Assembly: GCA_963809545.1 (NCBI GenBank)
Contig: CAWEKD010000005.1
Location: forward strand, 124,001-188,000
DNA: 64,000 nucleotides
Direction: 5' to 3'
Source of the DNA: Natronosporangium sp035305625
GTDB taxonomy: Bacteria > Actinomycetota > Actinomycetes > Mycobacteriales > Micromonosporaceae
In this document: positions 34,085-43,385 of the stretch, one piece after another
Numbering within the stretch: the stretch's first letter is position 1
Layout: each line of letters begins with the position of its first letter
Made by a program: the position numbers and the translations under genes
The notes under the pieces: model-generated
Seen by the model: only the letters and a program-made list of their open reading frames with translations
Told to the model about the DNA's origin: nothing
Databases searched by the model: none

Positions 34085-35478
34085 CCGCTGAGCTCCGCCT
34101 GGCCGACCAGGTGCTGGATCTGGTCCGCCGCACCGGCCTCGCCGCGGAGGCGGAGGTGCTGGTGGATTGGCAGGCCCAGGGCCTGACCCGGTTCGCCAAC
34201 TCGTTCATCCATCAGCACGTGGCCGAGGAAACCACCACGGTTCAGCTGGTACTGCACGCCGATGGTCGGACCGCCACCGCCACCACCACCCGCACCGACT
34301 CCGACGGGTTGCGGCAGCTGGTGGAGCGGACCGTGGCCTCGGTCCGGGTAGCCCCGCCGGATCCGGGCTGGCCGGGGTTGACGCCGCCGGCCAACGCCCA
34401 TGGCCAGGCCGGGTTCGATCCCGCGACCGCGGCGGCGACCGGACAGGAGCGGGCCGCGCGGGTCCGAGGGTTCGTGGACGCGGCCGGGCTGCCGGCCGCC
34501 GGCTACTGTGAGACCCGGACCTTCCGCAGCGCGTACGCCAACACCGCCGGCCAGTCCGCCACCGACGAGACCACCTCGGCGACCCTGGACGGGATCGCCC
34601 GTCGGGACGGCGTCGACGGCACCGCCCGGCTGGTCTCCACTCGGCTCGCTGACGTGGACGGCGCCTGGCTGGGGGCGCAGGCGGCCGCCAAGGCGCACGC
34701 CGGGGTGGATCCGGTGGAGCTACCACCGGGCCGCTACGAGGTGGTGCTGGAACCGACCGCGGTCGCCGACCTGCTCACCAACTTCGCGCTCTGGGGGTTC
34801 AGTGGCCTGCTGTACGCCCAGGGACGCTCGTTCGCCGAGCTGGGGGCGGCGCAGTTCGACCCGGTGGTGACGCTGGTCGACGATCCGTTCGCCGAGGGCT
34901 CCCCGGGGATGGCGTTTGATGCCGAAGGCACTCCGAAACAGCGCCTGGTGCTGGTGGAGGAGGGCGTCACGCGGGCGGTGGCCCATGATCGACGGACCGC
35001 GGCGATGGTGGGCGGCCAGGCCCGCTCGACCGGGCATGCCCTCCCCGGAGGGCACGCCGGTGGCCTCGGCGCCATCCCGCGGCACCTCGGTCTGCTCCCT
35101 TCCGGGCAGTCGGTGCCGGCCAGCTCCGCGGCCGGCGAGGTCGGGGTGGCGCACCCGACCGCAGCCGACCTGGTCCGGTCGGTGGAGCGGGGGCTGCTGG
35201 TGACCGACCTGTGGTACACCCGGGTGCTGGATCCGAAGAGCATGGTGGTGACCGGGCTGACCCGTAACGGCGTGTGGCTGATCGAACATGGAACGATCAC
35301 CAGTCCGGTGATGAACCTGCGGTTCACCCAGTCGTACCCGCAGGCGCTGGCCCCGGGTGCGGTCAAGGGCGTCGGTGACGCGGTGACGGTGCTCCCCACC
35401 CGGCTGGGCCGGGGCGCCATCCGGGCTCCCGCGCTCCACCTGGCCGCCTGGAACTTCACCGGCGGGGCCTCCGGCTGA
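34081..35478 (+). CDS. TldE/PmbA-type metalloprotease subunit
   Basis: A 465-residue member of the same family without the HExxxH motif, as expected for the non-catalytic TldE/PmbA partner. Family segments include DPFAEGSPGMAFDAEGTPKQRLVLVEEG and MNLRFTQSYPQAL. It starts in an ATGA overlap with tldD, so the two subunits are translated together and form the heterodimer. Confidence 0.92.
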   Translation: MTAELRLADQVLDLVRRTGLAAEAEVLVDWQAQGLTRFANSFIHQHVAEETTTVQLVLHADGRTATATTTRTDSDGLRQLVERTVASVRVAPPDPGWPGLTPPANAHGQAGFDPATAAATGQERAARVRGFVDAAGLPAAGYCETRTFRSAYANTAGQSATDETTSATLDGIARRDGVDGTARLVSTRLADVDGAWLGAQAAAKAHAGVDPVELPPGRYEVVLEPTAVADLLTNFALWGFSGLLYAQGRSFAELGAAQFDPVVTLVDDPFAEGSPGMAFDAEGTPKQRLVLVEEGVTRAVAHDRRTAAMVGGQARSTGHALPGGHAGGLGAIPRHLGLLPSGQSVPASSAAGEVGVAHPTAADLVRSVERGLLVTDLWYTRVLDPKSMVVTGLTRNGVWLIEHGTITSPVMNLRFTQSYPQALAPGAVKGVGDAVTVLPTRLGRGAIRAPALHLAAWNFTGGASG

Positions 35479-35737
35479 GGGACGAGGTTTGAGAAAGTGC
35501 CCCTCTCCTGGCTATTCACCTGAGCAGGGTCCCTGGTTCGGGGTTGGATCCTAAGCAGGGCGCCTTCCTCGGTATTGGGGAAGGTCCCGGGCACTCACCT
35601 AGGTGCCGAGAGCAGGTTCATGTCGAAAGACCACAAGTAAGGGCTCCCTGCCTAGCGTGCCCAGTTCGGGCCGCGTAACGTGTTCGACGGTTCCGAACTG
35701 TGCCCGCCCGGCGGACGGGCTCGACAGCGGAGAGGGC

Positions 35738-36550
35738 ATGACGACGACGGCAACGAAGCCTTCGGTGGTCGCGCGACCGCGGGCCGCCATCGGGCTGAAG
35801 ACACTACGTAAAGACCGGTGGTGGTTGGCGCCTGCGCTGACCGTGCTTGGGCTGACGGCGTGGGTGGCCTACGCCACCTTCCGGGTATTCCAGCAGAACT
35901 ACTACTGGGTCGGAGAACACGGCTATCTGACTCCGTTCTATTCCCCGTGTGTCTCCACCGGATGCGTTGAGGGGGCCGCGCACTTCGGGCGGATCCTGCC
36001 GGACCACCCGCTGATCCCGTACGCGGCGTTCTCCCTGCCATTTCTGCTGCTGTTCCGGTTGACGTGCTACTACTACCGGAAGGCCTACTACCGCAGCTAC
36101 TGGTTGTCGCCGCCGGCCTGTGCGGTGCCGGACGGGCACAAGCGGTACAGCGGTGAGACCCGATTCCCGCTGATCCTTCAGAACGCCCACCGCTACTTCT
36201 TCTACGCCGCGTTCCTGATCACCCTGGTCAACACGTGGGACGCCATCCTCGCCTTCGGTGGCGGCGAGAACGGCTTCGGGATCGGGCTGGGGAACCTCAT
36301 CCTGGTCGGCAACGTGCTCATGCTCTGGGCTTACACCCTGTCCTGCCACTCCTGCCGGCACGTCACTGGCGGCCGCCTCAAGCACTTCTCCAAGCACCCG
36401 GTGCGGTACCGCTGGTGGACGTTCGTGTCCAAGCTGAATGTCCGGCACGCGCAGTTCGCCTGGATCACCCTGGGCACGCTGGCGGTCACCGACTTCTACA
36501 TCATGGCCGTGTCCGCCGGCTGGATCACCGACCTGCGGCTGTTCAACTAG
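35738..36550 (+). CDS. Succinate dehydrogenase membrane anchor subunit
   Basis: A 270-residue membrane protein with about five transmembrane helices and several conserved His (NAHRYFFYAAF, CHSCRHVTGG, NVRHAQFAW) suited to haem or quinone binding. It matches the single large anchor of the mycobacterial Sdh1-type complex (Rv0249c-like) rather than paired SdhC/SdhD. The ATG at 35738 follows GGAGAGG; the open frame to 35603 is not protein-like. The 259-bp upstream region (35479-35737) should hold the operon promoter, but no convincing pair of hexamers was found. Confidence 0.9.
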   Translation: MTTTATKPSVVARPRAAIGLKTLRKDRWWLAPALTVLGLTAWVAYATFRVFQQNYYWVGEHGYLTPFYSPCVSTGCVEGAAHFGRILPDHPLIPYAAFSLPFLLLFRLTCYYYRKAYYRSYWLSPPACAVPDGHKRYSGETRFPLILQNAHRYFFYAAFLITLVNTWDAILAFGGGENGFGIGLGNLILVGNVLMLWAYTLSCHSCRHVTGGRLKHFSKHPVRYRWWTFVSKLNVRHAQFAWITLGTLAVTDFYIMAVSAGWITDLRLFN

Positions 36551-36564
36551 GGGCCCGACAACAG

Positions 36565-38487
36565 ATGACTGAGAACATCGAACGACACCAGTACGACGTA
36601 GTCGTGATCGGCGCCGGGGGCGCCGGGCTACGGGCCGCGATCGAGGCGCGGCTGGCCGGCAAGAAGACCGCGGTCATCTCCAAGTCGCTGTTCGGCAAGG
36701 CGCACACGGTCATGGCCGAGGGTGGCGCCGCCGCCGCGATGGGGAACGTCAACCCCAACGACAACTGGAAGGTGCACTTCCGCGACACCATGCGGGGAGG
36801 CAAGTTCCTCAACAACTACCGCATGGCCGAGATCCACGCGAAGGAGGCACCGGCCCGGATCTGGGAGTTGGAGACGTACGGGGCGCTGTTCGACCGTACG
36901 AAGGACGGCAAGATCTCCCAGCGTAACTTCGGTGGCCACGAATACCCCCGGCTGGCGCACGTCGGTGACCGGACCGGGCTGGAGCTGATCCGGACCCTGC
37001 AGCAGAAGATCGTCTCGCTGCAGCAGGAGGACCACGCCGAGACCGGCAGCTACGAGTCCCGGCTCCGGGTGTTCGACGAGACCACCATCACCGAGCTGCT
37101 GCTCGACGGCGACCGGATCGCCGGAGCGTTCGGCTACCGCCGGCAGACCGGTGAGTTCGTCCTGTTCGAAGCGCCGGCGATCGTGCTGGCCACCGGTGGG
37201 GTGGGCCGGTCGTACAAGGTCACCTCGAACTCCTGGGAGTACACCGGCGACGGGCACGCGCTGGCGCTGCGTGCCGGCGCCCGGCTGATCAACATGGAGT
37301 TCCTCCAGTTCCACCCGACCGGGATGGTGTGGCCGCCGAGTGTGCGCGGGATCCTGGTCACCGAGTCGGTCCGCGGTGACGGTGGGATCCTCACCAACAC
37401 CGAGGGCAAGCGGTTCATGTTCGACTACGTGCCGGCGGTGTTCCGCAAGTTCTACGCGGAGACCCCGGAGGAGGCGGACCGCTGGTACACCGACCCGGAC
37501 AACAACCGCCGCCCGCCGGAGCTGCTGCCCCGGGACGAGGTGGCTCGGGCGATCAACGCCGAGGTGAAGGCGGGGCGGGGCACCAAGGCCGGCGGGGTCT
37601 ACCTGGACGTGTCCAGCCGGCTGTCGCCGGAGGAGATCAAGCGGAAGCTGCCGTCGATGTACCACCAGTTCAAGGAGCTGGCGGACGTCGACATCACCAA
37701 GGAACCGATGGAGGTCGGCCCGACCTGCCACTACATCATGGGCGGGATCGAAGTGGAGGCCGACAGCACCGCCACGATCGGGAAGGTGCAGGGGCTGTTC
37801 GCCGCCGGTGAGGTGGCCGGCGGGATGCACGGCTCCAACCGGCTGGGCGGTAACTCCCTGTCGGACCTGCTGGTGTTCGGTAAGCGGGCCGGGGAGTACG
37901 CCGCCGCGTACGCGGACCAGTTCCCGCTGGGGAGCGGCCGCCGGCCGAAGATCTCCGAGGCGGCGGTGGCGCAGGCGGTGGACACCGCGCTGGCGCCGCT
38001 GAACCGGGACGGTGGCGAGAACCCGTACGCCCTGCAGCAGGAGCTGCAGGAAGTGATGAACAGCCTGGTCGGCATCATCCGCCGGGAGTCGGAGCTGGTG
38101 GAGGCGCTGAAGCGGCTGGAGGAGCTGAAGGCTCGGGTCGCCAAGGTCAGCGCCACCGGTGGCCGCGCCTACAACCCGGCCTGGCACTTGGCGCTGGACC
38201 TGCGCAACATGGTGCTGGTCTCGGAGTGCACCGCGAAGGCAGCGCTGACCCGGCAGGAGTCCCGGGGTGGACACACCCGGGATGACTACCCGGACATGGA
38301 TCCGCAGTGGCGCAAGGTCAACCTGGCGTGCTCGCTGTCTGAGGACGGCTCCGAGATCCGGCTGGAGCGGGTTCCGGTGCCGCCGATGCCGCCGGAGCTG
38401 ATCAGCCTGTTCGACCGTGCGGAGCTGGAGAAGTACCTGACCGAGGAAGAGCTTTCCGGTCTGACCCCGAAGGAGAGCACCCGATGA
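36565..38487 (+). CDS. sdhA: Succinate dehydrogenase/fumarate reductase flavoprotein subunit
   Basis: A 640-residue flavoprotein that oxidises succinate in the TCA cycle and respiratory chain. It has the FAD-binding GAGGAGLRAA at residues 14-23, the HTVMAEGGAAAA segment whose His carries the covalent flavin, the active-site FHPTG and SVRGDGGILTN, and GSNRLGGNSLSDLLVFG. The ATG at 36565 is 14 bases after the anchor gene; the longer upstream open frame overlaps that gene and is rejected. It overlaps sdhB by 4 bp. Confidence 0.97.
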   Translation: MTENIERHQYDVVVIGAGGAGLRAAIEARLAGKKTAVISKSLFGKAHTVMAEGGAAAAMGNVNPNDNWKVHFRDTMRGGKFLNNYRMAEIHAKEAPARIWELETYGALFDRTKDGKISQRNFGGHEYPRLAHVGDRTGLELIRTLQQKIVSLQQEDHAETGSYESRLRVFDETTITELLLDGDRIAGAFGYRRQTGEFVLFEAPAIVLATGGVGRSYKVTSNSWEYTGDGHALALRAGARLINMEFLQFHPTGMVWPPSVRGILVTESVRGDGGILTNTEGKRFMFDYVPAVFRKFYAETPEEADRWYTDPDNNRRPPELLPRDEVARAINAEVKAGRGTKAGGVYLDVSSRLSPEEIKRKLPSMYHQFKELADVDITKEPMEVGPTCHYIMGGIEVEADSTATIGKVQGLFAAGEVAGGMHGSNRLGGNSLSDLLVFGKRAGEYAAAYADQFPLGSGRRPKISEAAVAQAVDTALAPLNRDGGENPYALQQELQEVMNSLVGIIRRESELVEALKRLEELKARVAKVSATGGRAYNPAWHLALDLRNMVLVSECTAKAALTRQESRGGHTRDDYPDMDPQWRKVNLACSLSEDGSEIRLERVPVPPMPPELISLFDRAELEKYLTEEELSGLTPKESTR

Positions 38488-39473
38488 GCATGCGCCAGTT
38501 CCGGATCTGGCGAGGCGACGCCGACGGCGGTGAACTCACCGACTACCAGGTTGAGGTCAACGAGGGCGAGGTCGTCCTCGACGTGATCCACCGGCTGCAG
38601 GCGACCCAGGCTCCGGACCTGGCCTGCCGCTGGAACTGCAAGGCCGGTAAGTGCGGCTCCTGCTCGGTGGAGATCAACGGCAAGCCTCGGCTGGCCTGCA
38701 TGACCCGGATGTCGACCCTGCCGGAGGACGAGCCGGTCGTCGTCACCCCGCTGCGGACCTTCCCGGTGCTGCGTGACCTGGTGACGGACGTGTCCTACAA
38801 CTACCAGAAGGCACGGGAGATGCCGGCGTTCCAGCCGCCGGCGGACCTGGCACCGGGCGAGTACCGGATGCAGCAGGTGGACGTGGAGCGGTCGCAGGAG
38901 TTCCGTAAGTGCATCGAGTGCTTCCTGTGCCAGACCGTCTGCCACGTGATCCGTGACCACGAGGAGAACAAGCAGGCGTTCTCCGGTCCGCGGCTGTTCA
39001 TTCGGGCGGCGGAGCTGGACATGCACCCGCTGGACGCGCGGACCGACCGGAAGGAGTTCGCCAGCAAGCAGCAGGGGATCGGCTACTGCAACATCACCAA
39101 GTGCTGCACCGAGGTGTGCCCCGAGCACATCAAGATCACCGACAACGCAATCATTCCAATGAAGGAGCGCGTGGTCGATCGGCGGTACGATCCTCTGGTG
39201 TGGTTGGGCCGGAAGATCCTGCGTCGCGACCAGCTTGAGCAGCAGGACAACGAGGCGGTGCACTACGTGGCCGCCGGGCGTCCGGCTGGCGTGAACTGGG
39301 CCCAGACCGTCCCGGCTCCGCAGGCTCCCCCGGTGGGGGCGGACGGCAAGCTGCCGCTGTCCGAGACCTCGATGTACAACGCCGGTGGCGCCTCGCCGTT
39401 CGGGGACGACCAGTCGTTCCCGCTCGAGCCGGACCAGCTGCGTTACCACCACCCGCAGTCAAAGGCGGAGTGA
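38484..39473 (+). CDS. sdhB: Succinate dehydrogenase/fumarate reductase iron-sulfur subunit, C-terminally extended
   Basis: The protein carries a 2Fe-2S domain (CRWNCKAGKCGSC and a later Cys in RLACM) and the two clusters of the C-terminal domain (CIECFLCQTVCH and CNITKCCTEVCPEH), which pass electrons from SdhA to the membrane anchor. The core ends around residue 245, as usual for this subtype. About 80 further residues rich in Pro, Gly and polar residues follow without a known domain. It is the last gene before a strong terminator. Confidence 0.95.
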   Translation: MSMRQFRIWRGDADGGELTDYQVEVNEGEVVLDVIHRLQATQAPDLACRWNCKAGKCGSCSVEINGKPRLACMTRMSTLPEDEPVVVTPLRTFPVLRDLVTDVSYNYQKAREMPAFQPPADLAPGEYRMQQVDVERSQEFRKCIECFLCQTVCHVIRDHEENKQAFSGPRLFIRAAELDMHPLDARTDRKEFASKQQGIGYCNITKCCTEVCPEHIKITDNAIIPMKERVVDRRYDPLVWLGRKILRRDQLEQQDNEAVHYVAAGRPAGVNWAQTVPAPQAPPVGADGKLPLSETSMYNAGGASPFGDDQSFPLEPDQLRYHHPQSKAE

Positions 39474-39492
39474 GGATTCGCTACGGCTCGTG

Positions 39493-39531
39493 ACCGGGCC
39501 CGGGTGGGCGATGCCCCCACCCGGGCCCGGT
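39493..39531 (+). terminator. Terminator of the sdh operon
   Basis: A perfect 16-bp stem (ACCGGGCCCGGGTGGG with its complement) and a 7-base loop begin 20 bases after the sdhB stop codon. Confidence 0.75.
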
Positions 39532-39806
39532 TCCGTTACCACACCGACACACTCTTCTCCGCCCATCACCCCGATTCGGGATCGGACGAAAGACGTATAC
39601 GACCAGCAACTCGGGCGGATAAACCAACCGAACAGCGTCGGTTTCCAACTGATCAGCCAGGTCTGGTGTCCGGTGGTGGGGCGGAAGCCCGAAATGCTCC
39701 GATGGACACCCGCCATGTTCGCCGGCAGACTAGGGACACGCGTCAGGTGACAGTTTGGCGACGAATCGGCCACAAGCCAGCAACGACCGCCGAAGGAGGG
39801 GTACGG
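39532..39806 (+). other. Intergenic region before the pterin dehydratase-like gene
   Basis: The stretch between the sdh terminator and the next gene has a small CCGAT-N5-ATCGG dyad near 39572 and a strong ribosome binding site (AAGGAGGGG) at its end. No gene or clear promoter was recognised. Confidence 0.4.
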
Positions 39807-40118
39807 ATGCGGACGCCTCGCGGCACGATGCGCAACGACTATCTGGACGACGCGCTCGCTCTGCTGGCTGGCTGGCAACGAGGCGATGACACCCTGACCC
39901 GTACCCTCCCCATCGACGACGCCCAGCACGCCGCCCTCACCGAGCGGATCAAGGTGGCGGCGGACGCGTTACAGATCCAGCCCCGCATCAGCCGCCAGAA
40001 CGGGGCGACCGAGATCCGCCTGGACGCCCCCGAGGGTGGTTCCCTGACCGCCAGCGAGGTGACCATGGCGGCCCGGATCGAGGACGCCTACCGTGCCGTC
40101 ACCGGCCAGGCTCCCTGA
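39807..40118 (+). CDS. Pterin-4a-carbinolamine dehydratase-like protein, degenerate active site
   Basis: The 103-residue product follows the PCD fold pattern: a Trp-containing strand, a helix leading to a strand, and a final GGSLTASEVTMAARIEDAYRAV helix. The catalytic motif, normally HHP, reads LQIQP, so both catalytic His are lost. A role in tetrahydrobiopterin recycling is therefore doubtful; a binding or regulatory role is possible. ATG 39807 follows AAGGAGGGG. It converges on ychF with a 14-bp gap. Confidence 0.7.
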   Translation: MRTPRGTMRNDYLDDALALLAGWQRGDDTLTRTLPIDDAQHAALTERIKVAADALQIQPRISRQNGATEIRLDAPEGGSLTASEVTMAARIEDAYRAVTGQAP

Positions 40119-40132
40119 CCGCGCCGTAGGGG

Positions 40133-41218
40133 TCAGACATTGAACCGGAACTCGACCACGTCGCCGTCCTGCATGACGTAGTCCTTGCCCTCGATCCGGA
40201 TCTTGCCGGCCGCCCGGGCCGCCGCCATCGACCCGGCCTCCAGCAGGTCCTCGAACGAGACGACCTCCGCCTTGATGAAGCCACGCTGGAAATCCGAGTG
40301 GATCACTCCGGCCGCCTCCGGCGCGGTGGCCCCGACCGGGATGGTCCAGGCCCGTGCCTCCTTCGGCCCGGCGGTGAGGAAGGTCTGCAGCCCGAGGGTG
40401 CGGAACCCGACCCGAATCAACTGGTGCAGCCCCGGCTCGGCCACCCCCATGCTGGCCAGCAGCTCCCGCGCCTCCTCCTCGGATAGCTCGGTCAGCTCCT
40501 CCTCCAGCTTGGCGTCGATGAACACCGCCTCCACCGGCGCCACCAACGCCCGCAGCTCATCCAGGTAGTCCTGGTCGCCCAACTCCTCCTCGTCGACGTT
40601 GAAGACGTAGAGGAACGGCTTGGTGGTGAGCAGGTGCAGCTCCCGCAGCTCCGTCAGGTCGATACCGGCCTTGGCCGCGCCGGCGTACAGCGTGGTGCCC
40701 GAATCCAGCAACGCCGCCGCGGCCCGGGCCGCTTCCGCGCGGCCGGCCCGGTCCTTGTAGGTGCGGCCTTCCTTCTCCAGCCGCGGCAGCGCCTTCTCCA
40801 GGGTCTGCAGGTCGGCCAGGATCAGCTCGGTGTTGATGGTCTCGATGTCCTCCGCTGGTGACACCCGGCCATCCACGTGCACCACGTTCGGATCCTTGAA
40901 CGCCCGGACCACCTGGCAGATCGCGCTGGCGTCCCGGATGTTGGCCAAGAACGCGTTGCCCCGGCCCTGCCCTTGCGACGCGCCCCGCACCAACCCCGCG
41001 ATGTCCACGAACCGCACCGGCGCCGGCAGGATCCGCTCGGACCCGAACATCTCCGCCAGCTTCGATAGTCGCGGGTCGGGCAACCCGACCACGCCCACGT
41101 TCGGCTCAATGGTGGCAAACGGGTAGTTGGCCGCCAGGGCGCCGCCGCGGGTCAGCGCGTTGAACAGAGTGCTCTTGCCGACATTCGGCAGCCCGACGAT
41201 CCCGATGGTGAGGCTCAC
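40133..41218 (-). CDS. ychF: Obg-family ATPase YchF
   Basis: A 361-residue P-loop NTPase with G1 motif GLPNVGKSTLFNAL at residues 8-21 and the NVDEEE region replacing the canonical NKxD, as in YchF, which prefers ATP. The C-terminal TGS-like domain ends with DYVMQDGDVVEFRFNV. YchF binds ribosomes and is implicated in stress and translation control. Confidence 0.96.
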   Translation of the reverse strand: MSLTIGIVGLPNVGKSTLFNALTRGGALAANYPFATIEPNVGVVGLPDPRLSKLAEMFGSERILPAPVRFVDIAGLVRGASQGQGRGNAFLANIRDASAICQVVRAFKDPNVVHVDGRVSPAEDIETINTELILADLQTLEKALPRLEKEGRTYKDRAGRAEAARAAAALLDSGTTLYAGAAKAGIDLTELRELHLLTTKPFLYVFNVDEEELGDQDYLDELRALVAPVEAVFIDAKLEEELTELSEEEARELLASMGVAEPGLHQLIRVGFRTLGLQTFLTAGPKEARAWTIPVGATAPEAAGVIHSDFQRGFIKAEVVSFEDLLEAGSMAAARAAGKIRIEGKDYVMQDGDVVEFRFNV

Positions 41219-41298
41219 GGCGGGCCAGTCTATCGCTCGTTACCGCCAGGTCCGATTCCCGCGAGCATCCGAGGGCGAACGGGAGGAGGATCGGAGGC

Positions 41299-42828
41299 GT
41301 GTTCCCTGACCAGCAGCTGGACTTCGAGTGGTGCTACCGGGCGGTGACCAGCCGGGACAGCCGGTTTGACGGCTGGTTCTACCTCGGGGTCACCTCCACC
41401 GGCATCTACTGCCGCCCGTCCTGCCCGGCCCGTACCCCGCTGCGGCACCACGTCCGGTTCTTCCGTTCGGCCGCCGCCGCCCAGGCCGCGGGGTTCCGCG
41501 CCTGCCGCCGGTGCCGGCCGGACGCCGTACCGGGCTCCCCGGAGTGGGATGTCCGGGCCGACGTGGTGGGGCGGGCGATGCGGCTGATCACCGACGGGGT
41601 GGTGGACCGGGAGGGGGTGCCGGGGCTGGCCCGCCGGCTCGGGTACACCGAACGACACCTCCACCGACTGCTGGTGGCCGAGGTGGGCGCCGGGCCGCTG
41701 GCGTTGGCGCGGGCCCAGCGGGCCCACGCCGCCCGCCTGCTGATCGAGACCACCGACCTCCCCTTGACCGAGGTGGCGTTCGCGGCCGGGTTCGGCAGTG
41801 TCCGTCAATTCAACGACACCGTCCGACAGGTGTACGGGATGCCGCCGTCCGGGCTGCGTGCCCGCAACCGCCACCGGCCCACCGGGGCCGATGCGGCCGG
41901 ATCCAGCCAAGAGACGATCACCCTCCGGCTGGCGTACCGGCCGCCGCTGTACGCGCCGGCGCTGCTGGAGTTCCTGGCCCTCCGGGCGGTACCCGGGGTG
42001 GAGCGCTGCGTGGACGGCCGCTACCAGCGGGCGCTGCGGCTGCCGCACGGCCCGGCGACGGTCACCCTCACCCCGGATCCGGCCACCACCACCGTCACCG
42101 CGCGGCTGTGCCTGGCGGATGTCCGGGACCTGGCACCGGCGGTGGCCCGCTGCCGGCGGTTGCTGGACCTGGACGCCGACCCGGTGGCGGTGGACGCCGG
42201 GCTCGCGACGGACCCGGCGCTGGCCGGCGTGGTCGCCAAGGAGCCCGGGGTGCGGGTGCCACGGACCACCGACGGGTTTGAGATCGCGGTCCGGGGGATC
42301 GTCGGCCAGCAGGTGTCGGTGGCGGCCGCCCGGACCGTCCTGGCCCGGATGGTGGCGGCCTCCTACGGCATCGCACCGCCGCCGAGTGACCGCGCGGCCC
42401 GGGCCGGCACGGAACCACCGGCCGCGCCGAACCAGGCACCGGGGCAGCTACGACCGTTTCCGGACGCCGCGGCACTGCTGGCCCTCCCGGATTCCGCCTT
42501 CCCGATGCCGGCCCGGCGCCGGGAGGCGCTACGCACCCTGGCCGCCGCGGTGGCGCAAGGAGAACTGGATCTCGACCTGGGCGGGGACCGGGCCGAGACC
42601 CTGGCCCGGTTGCGGCAGCTTCCCGGCATCGGGGAGTGGACCGCCAACTACGTGGCCCTGCGCGGGCTGGGGGATCCGGACGCGTTCCTGCCCACGGACC
42701 TCGGGGTGCGGCGCGGGGCGGCCGCCCTCGGGCTCCCTGACCAACCTGGGCCGCTGGCGGAGCACGCCCGCCGGCATTGGGCCCCCTGGCGCTCGTACGC
42801 CCTGATCCGACTCTGGAGGTACGCATGA
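41299..42828 (+). CDS. alkA: Ada-AlkA fusion: methyl-sensing regulator and 3-methyladenine DNA glycosylase
   Basis: A 509-residue fusion. Residues 1-75 are the Ada metal-binding domain with four Cys (YCRPSCP and ACRRCRP), the first of which accepts methyl groups from phosphotriesters. Residues 85-190 are an AraC-type double helix-turn-helix. The rest is AlkA: an N-terminal beta domain, then the HhH-GPD glycosylase with LPGIGEWTANYVALRGLG and the catalytic Asp in FLPTDLGV. It should sense alkylation and excise alkylated bases. GTG 41299 lies behind GGGAGGAGG and GGAGG. It overlaps ogt by 4 bp. Confidence 0.93.
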   Translation: MFPDQQLDFEWCYRAVTSRDSRFDGWFYLGVTSTGIYCRPSCPARTPLRHHVRFFRSAAAAQAAGFRACRRCRPDAVPGSPEWDVRADVVGRAMRLITDGVVDREGVPGLARRLGYTERHLHRLLVAEVGAGPLALARAQRAHAARLLIETTDLPLTEVAFAAGFGSVRQFNDTVRQVYGMPPSGLRARNRHRPTGADAAGSSQETITLRLAYRPPLYAPALLEFLALRAVPGVERCVDGRYQRALRLPHGPATVTLTPDPATTTVTARLCLADVRDLAPAVARCRRLLDLDADPVAVDAGLATDPALAGVVAKEPGVRVPRTTDGFEIAVRGIVGQQVSVAAARTVLARMVAASYGIAPPPSDRAARAGTEPPAAPNQAPGQLRPFPDAAALLALPDSAFPMPARRREALRTLAAAVAQGELDLDLGGDRAETLARLRQLPGIGEWTANYVALRGLGDPDAFLPTDLGVRRGAAALGLPDQPGPLAEHARRHWAPWRSYALIRLWRYA

Positions 42829-43385
42829 ACCACACCACCCTCACCACGCCCGTCGGCCCGTTCACCGTGGTGGTGGACGCCGCCGGCACCGTGACCGCGG
42901 CCGGTTTCACCGCCGACCCGGCCCTGCTCATCCTGAACCCGGCCGCCTGGGCGGCGGAGCCTTCGGCCGCCGCGACGGCGGGGCTGCGGCGCGCGGTCGA
43001 CGCGGTCACCGCCTATCTGGCCGGGGAGCTCACCGCCTTGGACGCCGTGCCGGTGCAGGCGCCCGCAACCAGCGGTCCGGTACTCCTGGCCGCCTGGCAG
43101 GCGCTCCGGAAGGTGCCGCCGGGCCGACCGGTGACCTACACCGCCCTGGCGTCCGCCGCCGGCTGGCCCACCGCGGTCCGGACCGCCGCCAGCGCCTGCG
43201 CCCGTAATCCGGTCGCGTTGTTCGTCCCGTGCCACCGGGTGGTCCGCACCAATGGTGGGCTGGGCGGCTACCGGTGGGGACTATCGGTCAAGCAGTGGCT
43301 ACTGGCGCACGAGCAGGGGGCACCCAGCTATTCGGATTCGGCCGTGGACATGGCGGCATCCGCCGTCAGTGGCAACGGATCCTGA
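42825..43385 (+). CDS. ogt: Methylated-DNA-[protein]-cysteine S-methyltransferase
   Basis: A 186-residue suicide repair protein that removes methyl groups from O6-methylguanine. It has the DNA-binding helix region (VTYTALASAAGWPTAVRTAASACARNP) and the active-site PCHRVV. ATG 42825 follows GGAGG and overlaps the alkA stop in an ATGA junction, so it is translated with the Ada-AlkA sensor and glycosylase. The C-terminal 20 residues are unusual and overlap the end of the convergent ybjQ-like gene by 58 bp. Confidence 0.94.
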   Translation: MNHTTLTTPVGPFTVVVDAAGTVTAAGFTADPALLILNPAAWAAEPSAAATAGLRRAVDAVTAYLAGELTALDAVPVQAPATSGPVLLAAWQALRKVPPGRPVTYTALASAAGWPTAVRTAASACARNPVALFVPCHRVVRTNGGLGGYRWGLSVKQWLLAHEQGAPSYSDSAVDMAASAVSGNGS

